DNA of 64,000 bases. It comes from Pseudaquabacterium terrae (lineage in GTDB: Bacteria > Pseudomonadota > Gammaproteobacteria > Burkholderiales > Burkholderiaceae_C). Below the pieces are notes generated by a model that searched no databases, was not told the origin of the DNA, and saw only the letters and a program-made list of their open reading frames with translations. Below, piece by piece: positions 46,744 to 56,933 of this stretch; the stretch's first letter is position 1, and each line of letters begins with the position of its first letter. The position numbers and the translations under genes were made by a program. The DNA lies in NCBI RefSeq assembly GCF_013266755.1, contig NZ_JABRWJ010000003.1, positions 1-64,000 on the forward strand, in the 5' to 3' direction.

Positions 46744-49667
46744 GTGCTCGATCCGAGCGCCGCGGCCGCGTCACTGCGGCGTTGGCGGCGATGCTGTTCG
46801 CCGCGCTGCCCGGCGGCGCCGAGGCCGGCGCGCTGACGGACGGCAGCTGGGGCCGCACGCCGCAGGCCTTCAGCGGCCAGTTCACGATTCCCGAGAGCGT
46901 GGGCCGGCGCGCCGGCAGCAACCTCTTCCACAGCTTCCAGCGCTTCGGCATCGAGGCCGGTGAATCGGCGACCTTCACGACCGCCACGCCCGCGCTGAAC
47001 AACGTGATCGCGCGGGTCAGCGGCAGCGAGCCGTCGGGCCTGTACGGCACGCTGCGGCTGTCGGCGGCCTCCGGGAGCCGGCCGAACTTCTACCTGATCA
47101 ATCCGAACGGCGTGACCGTCGGGCCGGGCGCGCGCATCGACGTGCCCGCCGCCTTCCACTTGAGCACCGCCCACGAGCTGCGTTTCGCCGATGGCACGGT
47201 GTTCGGCGCCGGGCGGGGACCCGACAGCACGCTGACGGTGGCCGCGCCCGCGGCGTTCGGATTCCTGGGCGCCGCCGCCGCGGGCGCGGTGCGCCTGCTG
47301 CCGGGCGCGCGGGTGAATGCTTTCCTCGACGACCGCGACATCGACATCACCGCCGGATCGATCGAGTTGGACCGCGCCGCCATCCACACCGAAACCGGCG
47401 TGCTGCGGCTGCTCGCCGCCGGCGCTGAAGGCGCAGCGATACCGGTCGATCCGCGCCAGGCGGCGCCCGAGCGCAGCCTCGGCGGCAGCATCACGCTGCT
47501 GGGCTCGTTCGCCAGCACGGCAGAGGGCCGCGTCGCCGTGCAGGCCGGCACGCTCGAGCTTCAATTCGCAGCGATCACTGCGATCCCCGTGCTGCAGGCC
47601 GCCGGCGCGGTCGACGTGCTGGTGCGCGACGCGCTGCGCCTGCAGGACTCGCGCATCGCTTCGCACATGGCCTTCGACAGCGCGGCCGCGGGGCCGCCGG
47701 TGCGCGTGCGCAGCCTGGGCTCGATTGCCATCGGTGGCGAGGTCGGCGGCATCCTGACGACGACCTCGTCGGCAGCGCCGGCCGGCGACATCAGCGTCAG
47801 CGCCGCGTCGATGAGCGTGAGCGGCCAGACCGCCATCGCCAGCTTCACCCAGGCCCTCGGCAACGCCGGCAACATCGCCGTCGACGTCCAGGGGCCGCTG
47901 CGGATGACAGACAGCGGCGGCGTGTTCTCGCAGGCCCTGGCCGGCGTCGATGCGCCGGACCTGACGCGCTTCGGCGCCTCCGGATCGGTGCAGGTGAAGG
48001 CCGGCGCGCTGACGCTGGACGGCACCGGCGCGACCCTGCCGCCCAGCATTTCCAGCGACTCCACCTTCGTCGCGACACCGGCCGGCGCGGTGACCGTGCT
48101 CGTCGACGGGCCGCTCGTGCTGCGCGGCGGCGGCAACATCACCAGCTCGGCCACCGCCCATCCGGGGTTCGCGCCGATCGCCACGCAGCGGGCGGGCTCG
48201 GTGTCGGTCAAGGCGCAATCGATCCTGATCGACACCGCGAGTGACGACGCTTTCCCCTCCGGGATCTACAGCGACTCGCTGGGATCGATGGAGCCCGGTT
48301 CACTGGCGCACGGCCCGGGCGGACCGGCGGGTCGGGTGCAAGTGGAAGCGCGCGACATCACGATCCTCGGCGGTGGGCCCGCCGGCATCTCCGCCAACAC
48401 CTCGGGCCCCGGCGCGGGCGGCACCGTCTCGGTCACCGCCGAACGGATGCTGCTCGACGGGCGCGAGCAATGGCCGGCGTCGATCTCCAGCACGACGCTG
48501 GGCGCCGGCGACGGCGGGGTCGTGACGGTGCAGGTCGCGGAGCGCCTGACGATGGTTCGCGGCGGCCTGATCCAGGCGCTGTCGGCCGGAACCGGCCGCG
48601 GCGGCGCGATCACGGTCGAGGCCAGGACCCTCCTGATCGAGGGCAGCGGCCCGCAAGGCCTGACGACCGGCATCCTCGGCACCTCCGTCGGCCCGGGCGC
48701 GGCGGGCGACATCACGGTCCGGCGCGCGGAGCAGGTCTCGCTGCTGCGCGGCGGCGTGATCAGTGCCAACGCCCATGCCGAAGGCCGTTCGGGCGCGATC
48801 CGCATCGAGACGCGCGATTTGTTGATCGACGGCCAGGGTGATCCGCTGACCGGCATCCGCAGCCGCGCGACAGCCACCTCCACCGGCAAGGTCGGGCAGA
48901 TCGTGGTGGCCGCCAGCGGCGCGGTGCTGCTGACCGACGCGCCTCAGGCGATGACGATCAAGAACGAATCGCTGGAACCGGACCTGACCGCCTTGACGCC
49001 GCAATCGATCAGCGTCAGCGCGCAGCGCCTGCAGATGGACGGTGCGAGCCTGATCGCCTCGTCCAGTGGCAGCGCCCCCGGCAATGCCATCGACGTGCAG
49101 GTGCGCGAGGACATGATCATGCGCAACGACGCGCGCATCCTCACATCCGCGCAGAACGGCAACGGCGGGCCGATCAGCGTCTCGGCGCAGCGCTATCTGC
49201 TGATACGCGACGCGCAGATCGAGAGCTCGGTGCTCGGCGCCTTCAACGGCAATGGCGGCAACATCCGCGTCAGCACGCCCGTGCTGGTGCTGGACAACGG
49301 CTCGATCCAGGCCAATACCGCCGCACCGCGCGCCAGTGGCGGCGACATTCGCATCGAGGTTCAGGCGCTGCTGTCCAGCGGCAGCGCGCTGCGCGTCGGC
49401 GGCACGGAACTGATTCCGTTCGATCCGCGCGGCGCGGGCAGCAACGTGATCCAGGCCGCGGCGCCGGAAGGCCTGTCCGGCAACATCCAGATCGCCAGCC
49501 CCGCGCTCGACCTGGCCGGCAGCCTGAAGACGCTGGACGCCCAGGTGCTCGATGTCGGCCTGATCGGGCGCGACATGTGCGGCATCGGCTACGGCAGCTC
49601 GCTGGTGCGCGCCGGCCGCGGCGGCTTGCCGGGCTCTATCTCCGATGCGGTGCGGCCGGCGCGCTGA
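46740..49667 (+). CDS. filamentous haemagglutinin-type exoprotein TpsA
   Basis: 975 residues from ATG 46740, overlapping the CHAT stop. Signal peptide 1-30 (GGAEAG). Residues 35-260 are the TPS secretion domain: FTIPESVGRRAGSNLFHSF, GLYGTLRL, NFYLINPNGVTVGPGARIDV, and FHLSTAHELRFADG. The rest is a right-handed beta-helix rich in Gly, Ala, Ser and Thr, and the end DMCGIGYGSSLVRAGRGGLPG is the conserved tail seen in the cyanobacterial-type TpsA group. Only one cysteine is obvious (in that tail). It is predicted to be surface-exposed or released, possibly adhesive. Confidence 0.92.
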   Translation: MSARSERRGRVTAALAAMLFAALPGGAEAGALTDGSWGRTPQAFSGQFTIPESVGRRAGSNLFHSFQRFGIEAGESATFTTATPALNNVIARVSGSEPSGLYGTLRLSAASGSRPNFYLINPNGVTVGPGARIDVPAAFHLSTAHELRFADGTVFGAGRGPDSTLTVAAPAAFGFLGAAAAGAVRLLPGARVNAFLDDRDIDITAGSIELDRAAIHTETGVLRLLAAGAEGAAIPVDPRQAAPERSLGGSITLLGSFASTAEGRVAVQAGTLELQFAAITAIPVLQAAGAVDVLVRDALRLQDSRIASHMAFDSAAAGPPVRVRSLGSIAIGGEVGGILTTTSSAAPAGDISVSAASMSVSGQTAIASFTQALGNAGNIAVDVQGPLRMTDSGGVFSQALAGVDAPDLTRFGASGSVQVKAGALTLDGTGATLPPSISSDSTFVATPAGAVTVLVDGPLVLRGGGNITSSATAHPGFAPIATQRAGSVSVKAQSILIDTASDDAFPSGIYSDSLGSMEPGSLAHGPGGPAGRVQVEARDITILGGGPAGISANTSGPGAGGTVSVTAERMLLDGREQWPASISSTTLGAGDGGVVTVQVAERLTMVRGGLIQALSAGTGRGGAITVEARTLLIEGSGPQGLTTGILGTSVGPGAAGDITVRRAEQVSLLRGGVISANAHAEGRSGAIRIETRDLLIDGQGDPLTGIRSRATATSTGKVGQIVVAASGAVLLTDAPQAMTIKNESLEPDLTALTPQSISVSAQRLQMDGASLIASSSGSAPGNAIDVQVREDMIMRNDARILTSAQNGNGGPISVSAQRYLLIRDAQIESSVLGAFNGNGGNIRVSTPVLVLDNGSIQANTAAPRASGGDIRIEVQALLSSGSALRVGGTELIPFDPRGAGSNVIQAAAPEGLSGNIQIASPALDLAGSLKTLDAQVLDVGLIGRDMCGIGYGSSLVRAGRGGLPGSISDAVRPAR

Positions 49668-49682
49668 GCGGCGCCCGGCAGC

Positions 49683-50300
49683 TCACCCGCCGCGGAACTG
49701 CACGCGCCGGTTGTCGGGCGCGAACGGGTCGGCGCCTTCGATCGGCTGGCGCTCGCCCAGGCCGACCTCGCGCATGCGCTGCGCATCGATGCCGTGCCGC
49801 TGCACCAGGTACTGCTTGACGGCGGCTGCGCGGCGGCGTGACAGCTGCTGGTTGTAGTCGTCGCTGCCGCTGGCGTCGGTGTGGCCCTCGATGACCACGC
49901 GCCGGCCGGGCGGCAGCAGCTTGATGCCTTCGGCCAGCGCGTCGAGCTGGCCCCGCGCCTCGGGCAGGATGGCCGTCGAATCGAATTCGAACTGCACCGG
50001 CAGCGACAGCGCGCTGGCCGGCGCCGCCGACGCTTCGTAGTCGGCCGGTCCGGCCACCGGCGGGGCATCGCCCGCTGCGGCGTCCAGCAGCCGGATCGAG
50101 CGCGTGCGACCGCGCTTCGAGGCGTCGGTCGACAGGATCTCGCGCACCTGCTGCGGATCGACGCGCTGCCCTTCGCGGAAATGCAGCGTGGTCTGCGCCG
50201 ATGCGCCCATGGCGGCGGACAGGATCAGCGTGGCCAGCGCCAGCAGGCGCCAAGGCCCGCCGGCGCGGACGACATGAAGGACATTGGACGGACGCAGCAT
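49683..50300 (-). CDS. OmpA-family peptidoglycan-binding protein
   Basis: 205 residues from ATG 50300 (MLRPSNVL), with GGGGAG at 50307-50312; the open frame continues upstream but overlaps tagH. A signal peptide ends AMGASAQ near 38. A linker is followed by an OmpA C-terminal domain (FEFDSTAILPEARGQLDALAEGI, VVIEGHTDASGSDDYNQQLSRRRA) that would bind peptidoglycan. It is divergent from tagH, and the starts are 79 bases apart. It could anchor the type VI apparatus or the adjacent two-partner system, or be unrelated. Confidence 0.9.
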   Translation of the reverse strand: MLRPSNVLHVVRAGGPWRLLALATLILSAAMGASAQTTLHFREGQRVDPQQVREILSTDASKRGRTRSIRLLDAAAGDAPPVAGPADYEASAAPASALSLPVQFEFDSTAILPEARGQLDALAEGIKLLPPGRRVVIEGHTDASGSDDYNQQLSRRRAAAVKQYLVQRHGIDAQRMREVGLGERQPIEGADPFAPDNRRVQFRGG

Positions 50301-50379
50301 CCCGATCTCCCCAGAACCGACGTAACGGACGACGGGCATTGGGTTGCGGCGGGGCGCGATCCGGTTCAATCTTCCGCCC

Positions 50380-51639
50380 ATGTTCGCCTTGCGCATCCTC
50401 CGCCGGCCCGACAGCGCTCCCGGCGGGGTGGATCTGATCGCGGTCGGCCCGGCCGGCGCGACGATCGGCCGCGCGCAGAACTGCGAGGTCGTGCTGGAAG
50501 ATCCACTGCGGCTGGTTTCACGCCACCACGCGTGGATCGCCGCGGAAGCGCACGGCCAGGCGCTGCTGCGCTGCCTCAGCACGATCTCGCCGATGACGGT
50601 GAACGAGGAGCGGCTGATGCCGAACCACGAGCGGCTGGTGCGCCCCGGCGACCGGCTGCGGATCGGCGGCTTCGAGCTGGCGGTCGAGTGGGTGGGCATG
50701 CCGACGCTGGTGCCGCACAACGATCCGCTGGCGACGACGGTCGCCGCCGTTCCGAATCCCGGTCCGGTGCCGTACGCGCCGCCCGCGCCACCCGCGCCGC
50801 CGCCGGCGCGCCTGGACCGCTGGTTCGACCTGGAAACCGTGCCCGACCCGCTCGGCCCCGAGTCGCCGCTGCCGGCGCTGCGCGATCCCTCGCTGCCACC
50901 CGGCGCGGCGGGGCGCCCCGGGCCACAGCAGGACGCGGTCTGGCCGCCGACGCTGCTGATGCAGCGCCCACCTCCGGAGAGCCTCGCGGCGGAGGCGGCC
51001 GCTGCCGCGAGCGCCGACTACCAGGCGCTGCGGCAGGCCTTCCTGCACGGCGCCGGGCTGGACCCGGCGACGCCGTTCACGCTCGATGCCGTGACCCTCG
51101 CGCACCTCGGCGCGCTGCTGCGCGCCTCGACCGAAGGCACGCTGGAGCTGCTGCGCGCCCGCGCGCTGACCAAGCGCAACCTGCGTGCCAAGGGCACCGG
51201 CGTCACGGCACGCGAGAACAACCTGCTGAAGTTCGCGCCCGACGTCGGCGAGGCGCTGAAGCTGCTGCTCGAGCCCGCCGGCCGGCCGGGCTTCCTCGGC
51301 CCGGTGGAAGCCGTGCGCGCGGCCAACCACGACCTGCAGGTGCACCAGCTGGCGATGGCCGCGGGCATGCGGGCGGCCATGCTCGACCTGATCACGCAGC
51401 TCGGCCCGGCCGCGATCGAAGCCTCCGCCGATCCGCCGCAGGGCGCCGCCCGCGTGATGCCCGCGCTGCGCGAGGCGCAGCTGTGGCAGCGCCTGCAGCA
51501 GGCGCACGCGCGCCTGGTCGAGCACCTGGACGACACCTTCGACAGCGCGTTCGGGCGCGAATTCGTGCGGGCGTACGAGGCGTTTGCGGCGCAGGCGGGC
51601 GGCGAGCCGCCGGCGGAGGGGGAGTCGGCGCGGCACTAG
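50380..51639 (+). CDS. tagH: type VI secretion FHA-domain protein TagH
   Basis: 419 residues from ATG 50380. Residues 25-115 form an FHA domain (GRAQNCEVVLEDPLRLVSRHHAWI), followed by a proline-rich linker (120-190). The C-terminal 230 residues are the TagH/ImpI domain: LHGAGLDPATPFTL, LGALLRASTEGTLELLRARAL, NNLLKFAPDVGEAL. TagH acts with the PpkA kinase and PppA phosphatase to switch on type VI assembly, and TagF at 56934 is its usual antagonist. It is convergent with the RTX protein gene. Confidence 0.92.
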   Translation: MFALRILRRPDSAPGGVDLIAVGPAGATIGRAQNCEVVLEDPLRLVSRHHAWIAAEAHGQALLRCLSTISPMTVNEERLMPNHERLVRPGDRLRIGGFELAVEWVGMPTLVPHNDPLATTVAAVPNPGPVPYAPPAPPAPPPARLDRWFDLETVPDPLGPESPLPALRDPSLPPGAAGRPGPQQDAVWPPTLLMQRPPPESLAAEAAAAASADYQALRQAFLHGAGLDPATPFTLDAVTLAHLGALLRASTEGTLELLRARALTKRNLRAKGTGVTARENNLLKFAPDVGEALKLLLEPAGRPGFLGPVEAVRAANHDLQVHQLAMAAGMRAAMLDLITQLGPAAIEASADPPQGAARVMPALREAQLWQRLQQAHARLVEHLDDTFDSAFGREFVRAYEAFAAQAGGEPPAEGESARH

Positions 51640-51671
51640 GCGAAGCGCCGGCGGCACCGGGTCCCGCTACG

Positions 51672-54600
51672 TCAGAACAATCCGCCCGCGCCAGATCCCG
51701 CCGAATCCCAAGCCAGGATCCCGACCAATCCAACGGCTCCAGCGCCAGCGGGCTGCACCTGAACATCCGACAGCACCGTGCCGTCGGCAAACTTGAATTG
51801 CTCGACACGATGCGCGCTGCCGAGGTACCAGTCCTTGATCAATAGCGTGTCGGTGGTGCCATTGATCGTTGCCTGCAAGTCGTTGCCGACGCGAGAGAAG
51901 GCGATGTCGCTCGTTGCGATGTTGGCGCCGAAGAGCACCGAATCGACGATGCCGGCGGTGGCATCGTTCTCCTGGACGGTGTCGACCTGGTTCCCGCGCT
52001 GGAAGGCATACGTGTCGGCGCCGGTACCGCCCGCCAAAGTGTCGTTGCCGGCCGCGCCGTCCAGCGTGTCATTGCCCGCCCCACCGCTCAGGACGTTCGC
52101 CGCGACGTTGCCCAGCAATGTGTTGTTCAACGCATTGCCGGTGCCATTCACCAGGCTCGAACCGATCAGGGTGAGGTTCTCGAGGTGATTTCCGAGCGTC
52201 CAGGCAACGGCCGATAGAACGACATCGATTCCTTCGTCGGCGTTCTCCGTTACCACGTCAGTCGCCACATTAACGACAAAGGTGTCGTCGCCAGTGCCAC
52301 CCAGCATCGTGTCGTTGCCTGCAGCTCCGTCGAGCATGTCATTGCCGGAACCACCATTGAGCGTGTTGTTTCCACTGTTGCCCGTCAACATGTTGTCGAG
52401 CGCATTGCCAGTGCCATTGATCACCGACGTGCCGGTCAAGGTCAGGCGCTCGACGTGGTTCGCGAGCGTCCACGTGATGGCCGATTGCACGAGGTCGATT
52501 CCTTCGTCGGCAACTTCGACCGTCGTGTCGGCTGCGTTGTCGACGACGTAGATATCGTCACCCGTGCCGCCCGTCATCGCGTCGGCCCCGGTCCCGCCGT
52601 TGAGCGTGTTGGCGCCGGCATTGCCCCGGAGCACATTGTTCAGCGTATTGCCGGTGCCGTTGAGCGGCGCACTTCCCGTCAGCGTCAGGTTCTCGACGTT
52701 CGTCGCGAGCGTCAGCGTGACGCTGGACTCGATCGTGTCGTTGCCCGCGCTCGCCGCCTCGGTCACGACGTCGGCGCTGATGTCGACGATGTAGGTGTCG
52801 TTGCCGGCCCCGCCGATCATCGTATCGTTGCCTGCACCGCCGTTGAGCACGTTGTCGCCTGCATTGCCGGTCAGCTTGTTTGCGAGTCCATTGCCCGTGC
52901 CGTTGACCGCCGCCGTGCCGGTCAGGGTCAGGTTCTCGAGCTCGGCGCCGAGCGTCCAGCCGAGGCTTGTCGTGACGAGGTCGACACCGCCACCGGCCGC
53001 TTCGATGATCGAGTCGCCTGACGCATCGACGACGTAGCTGTCGTTGCCTGTCCCGCCACTGAGCACATCGTTGCCGGTGCCGCCATCCAGCACGTTGGCG
53101 CCACCGTTGCCGGTGATCGTGTTGTCGAGCGCATTGCCCGTGCCATTGGATGACCGAACGGTGTCCGTACCGGCGCTGCTGCCCTCGATGGCCTGGTCGG
53201 CCGTGGCGTCGATGACGTACGCGTCGTTGCCTGCTCCGCCCGTCATGCGATCGTTGCCGCTACCTCCATCCAGCGTGTCCGCGGCCGCGGACCCATTGAG
53301 CGTGTCGTTGCCGGCCAAGCCCCGCACAAGTCCGCCGTTGGCAGACGCTTGAAGAACGTCGTCGCCCTCGGTGCCGAGCACCCCAGCGATGGCAGACTGG
53401 ATCGCCGCCAGATTCCATACCGTAGCGTCAGCGAACTCGAACTTCAGGCCTGTCGGATCCCAACCGCCGTGAAAGCCGTCCAGCGTCGCCGTCGAGGCAG
53501 TCGCGGAGTGCTCGATGCGCAAATTGGGGCCCACGGTCCACAAGGTGAGGTCCGTCGGCGCAATGCCGGTTCCGAAACGCAAGGTGTCGCCGCCGACGAG
53601 CCAGAAGTACGCATCCTGACCCCAGCCGGGGGACAGCAGAATCAGCTCCGGGTCCGAGGTGGCGTTGACGACATCGTTGCCCGGGCCTGCATCGACGGTA
53701 TCGCCGCCGCCTTCGACGTAGATCGTGTCGTCGCCGATACCGCCGCGGACCACATCGGCGCCCGGGCCATCGCGCAACTCATCGTTGCCGGCGCCACCAT
53801 CGACAACGTCGTCGTCTCCGTCGCCGAACAGCCGGTCGTTGCCGGCGCTTCCGGACAGGGTGTCGTTGCCGGCACCGCCACGCACCAGATCGTCGCCGCC
53901 CAGCGCATCGATCACGTCCGGACCGGCTGTGCCGAGCAGCTCGTCCGGACCTTCGGACGCGGCAGTCGACACCCGGCTTGCCACGTCGTCGTAGGTCCAG
54001 ACGGTGCCGTCCATGAAGCGCACGCCCGTCAGCGGCCGCTGCGACGAAGTGAACTCTTCCACCAGCACGCTGTTCTCGGTGCCGGACACGGCCAGGCGGA
54101 TGACGCCGCCTGGGATGGCACTGACCTGGATATTGGCCGGCGTGACGCCGGTGCCAAATTCGATGACGGCGTTCCTTGCGGCGACGCGGTCGCTCGAAAA
54201 CTTGATGGCGTCGTTGCCAAAGTCACCTTCGAAGCGGTAGACGACATGACCATTGCCGGCATACAGCTCGTCGTTGCCGGCGCCGCCAATCAGGATGTCG
54301 GAGTCGCCCCCGGAGCTGATGCCGTTCTGGGTGGACGACGAACCGCCCACGGCGTAGAGCTTGTCGTTGCCGTCGCCACCGAGCAGTGTGTCGGACCCGG
54401 CAAGGCCGCAGATTTCGTCGTCACCCGCGCCACCTGTCACTCAACGCCGTCTCGAACCTCGAGCCTGAACGAAGCGTCACCGAACATGTGATCCCCGCCG
54501 TCGCCACCGAACAGGATGTCGTCGCCTCCATCGCCGTCGACGAGATCGTCGCCATCGCCACCATCGATGACGTCGTTGCCGTGGTCCGCCGAAAACACGA

Positions 54601-55824
54601 AGTTATCGGCGATGGGCGGGTCCGCGTAGGTGTACTGCTCCGGCGAAAGGAACAGGAGACTGAGGTAGTTGTCGCCCGAGAGTTCGTCGTTTCCAGCACC
54701 CCCTGGGCCGTGGCGTCAAGCTGCAGCTGCTGGGAACTGCTTGCCGTCGTCGTGGGCGACCAGTTCTTAACGATGATCGAGTTGCCCTTGTTGGCGCCCG
54801 AGAAGGTGATGACGAGCGTGTCGCTGGTGCCTTCCCGGATCAACTGGTACCGCACGCTTCCGTCATCGCTCTTCCAGACGCCGCCAAGCCCCGGCGCCTT
54901 CCGGCCGATGGGTAGGCCTCCTTGAAACCCGGCGACCTCGAACTGGCCAACACCATCCCCGTCGCGAACCGTGTCGACACCCCATCCAGTGGAGAACACG
55001 TACGTGTCGGCGCCGTTCCCGCCGTCGAGGAAGTCATTCCCCTTCCCGCCATCGATGCGATTCGCACCGCTTCCACCGAAGACGTAGTCGTCGCCTTCTC
55101 CAGCCTCGACGTTCCCGTTTGCGGAAACAATGAAGTCGGCGCCTTTGTGCACATTACCGGCGTTGTCGGTCGTCTGGCCGGTACCCCGGACCGTGCCACC
55201 ACCGCTGAAGTCGTAGATCAGCGTGTCTGCAAGGATCTGCCCACCCACGAACTCCTTCTCCCACACCTTCACGCCGGCAAGTGCCGCCTGCTGTCTCGGC
55301 GCGGGGTCGTCCTTGGCGATTCCGCCAGGGGAAAGATTGGCCGTGAAGATGTCCGTGAGCTGCGTAACACCCGCACGATTCATGCACTCGGCAACGAATC
55401 CCACGCAGTTGAATACGATCTTCCCGGGTAGCGTGATCAGTGCGCCGGGCGCGGCATAGTATCTGAGCGTCGTCTGGTCGAAAGGCTTGCTGGCATCCGC
55501 GGCGTCGATCGCATTGAGTTGCGTGACGTAGGCGCGCAGAGCAGCAACCTGGGCTTCGCTCACGGATATTCGTTTCTCGAACGTCCACTCATGGTCACTT
55601 TGATCCATGGAGACATGGCCGCCGACCGGAAGTACATCGCCGGCTCCCTTTGTCCCATCCGGCATCCAGCCGAACACCTCGGTGTTGCCGCTCGGGTCCG
55701 TGATGGTGACCATCGCGTGCCCGAAGTTCCGGAGAATGACCGGACTCTGGCCATTCAGGAGATTGTCGAAGTCGAACTCGACTTTGCTGTCTTCGACCCG
55801 GATTCCAATGTACCAATCTGCCAC
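51672..55824 (-). pseudogene. large RTX protein with papain-like N-terminus (candidate T6SS effector), two frameshifts
   Basis: Adding one base to the C5 run at 54699-54703 and one near 54441 restores a single frame of about 1,384 residues. The GTG start at 55824 has AAGGTGA before it. Residues 1-210: His36 in FGHAMVTITDPSG and Cys140 in FNCVGFVAECMNRAG, the order of a circularly permuted NlpC/P60-type cysteine hydrolase. About 1,100 residues of calcium-binding RTX nonapeptides follow (GGxGxDxLx; more than ten arrays) with units containing [17 protein letters not shown]. There is no signal peptide. It follows a secreted small protein gene by one base and lies in a type VI locus. Export by type I secretion is the alternative. 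Confidence 0.7.
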
Positions 55825-55825
55825 T

Positions 55826-56353
55826 TCAATTCACCTTTGTACTTGGTGTAGAAATTCTGGATTCCAGCGCAAGGTCGCCGGGACTGCTGGGCTTCGACTT
55901 CTCTTCTAGAGTCGAGCCTGGCTCGGCATCTCGGACTTCTCCCGACAGAAGCGCGTTCATTGCGCATAGCTGCCTCAACGCCTTCGCCCTGGATGCATGA
56001 ATGACCTTGGACGACGGAGCACGTGCCAGGGTCTTCTCAATGCCGACACACGGATTCAGCATGAGGTCTCGCACCGCCTTGCGCTCTCCGGCGTCGAGAA
56101 TCGATGCGTTCCTGATGAGTAGGTATCCGCACTCCTGCCAGACACCTCCCCACTTGCACGCCACGCGACGCTCGACGATCGGCTGGAGCTGACGCAGCCT
56201 TTCCGGCCCGATCTGTTCGCCGAGAGCGACGCTGTATGGGGTGTAGGCCCGTTGCAGCTTGTCATTGTGGGCTGCGGCCAGTTGAACACTCATCGGTTGC
56301 GCACTGGCGCCGACCGTCAGAACGCACGCGAACGCAATGACCACGACTCTCAT
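55826..56353 (-). CDS. small secreted protein, candidate immunity protein
   Basis: 175 residues from ATG 56353 with GAAGGAGC 8 bases before it. A signal peptide (MRVVVIAFACVLTVGASAQ) predicts periplasmic location. Four mature-region cysteines (CKWGG, ECGYLL, NPCVGIE, RQLCAMN) could form two disulfides. No domain is recognised. It lies one base upstream of the RTX/hydrolase gene on the same strand, and a periplasmic partner is what a peptidoglycan-targeting effector would need. Its immunity role is inferred from position and export only. Confidence 0.65.
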   Translation of the reverse strand: MRVVVIAFACVLTVGASAQPMSVQLAAAHNDKLQRAYTPYSVALGEQIGPERLRQLQPIVERRVACKWGGVWQECGYLLIRNASILDAGERKAVRDLMLNPCVGIEKTLARAPSSKVIHASRAKALRQLCAMNALLSGEVRDAEPGSTLEEKSKPSSPGDLALESRISTPSTKVN

Positions 56354-56933
56354 GGAATCCGCTCCTTCGAACAATGGGTTGTCGCCGTCGGCACGTGCCG
56401 GGTGCGACGCGGTGCACTGTGCCAGCGCCTGCGCAAGGCGCTGGCTACTGACGCGTCGGTACTAAGCGCCTAGACGCTTGGTAGCTTCTTGCTGTGCGTT
56501 GACATGCTCGCCGGGCAGCCGGCAGCGCCCGCATCGTCGTGGAGGCGAGGCAATGAGCAATGTCCTGAGGTTGCAAAATTCCGCCTCACCGAGGTTCCCT
56601 CTCTTGTACGGCGAAGCTTCGCCTTGGTTGTTGCAGCCTACGCTGGCGCGCTGGCACTCCCTATCCCGTCTACTTTACGGCGCCTGAGGCGCGTTGTCGC
56701 CCCGGGGGTGGGAGACGATGCGGCCCCTGGCACATGCGGGGCGGCCTATGCGGCTCCGTCGTGCAGAAGCGTTGTGATGAATCAGCGCAGCGTACAGAGC
56801 GCGCGCACTCCCCAAGCGGCGCAATGTAGAGCATTCGTGCTGCACCGGCCACACCCCTGATCCGGGGTTACCCCGGATTGTGTGCAGAAGTAGCGGGAGG
56901 GGTGGGCGCCGCGCGTGTCCGCCCTAGCCGTCC
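56354..56933. other. 580-bp gap with hairpins, no supported gene
   Basis: No frame looks coding. It contains GCCAGCGCC-(7)-GGCGCTGGC (56421-56445), AAGCG-CCTAGA-CGCTT (56464-56479), and ATCCGGGG-TTA-CCCCGGAT (56860-56878). The last is a strong stem without a T run, downstream of tagF on the minus strand. Codon composition and GC are lower and mixed, as at a recombination boundary. Confidence 0.6.

Noticed and set aside
51900-53350. Regularly repeated DNA, possible CRISPR
   Set aside because: The repeats are RTX codons (GGxGxDxLx), not identical short repeats with unique spacers.
56860-56878. Intrinsic terminator after tagF
   Set aside because: The stem is strong but no T run follows on either strand.
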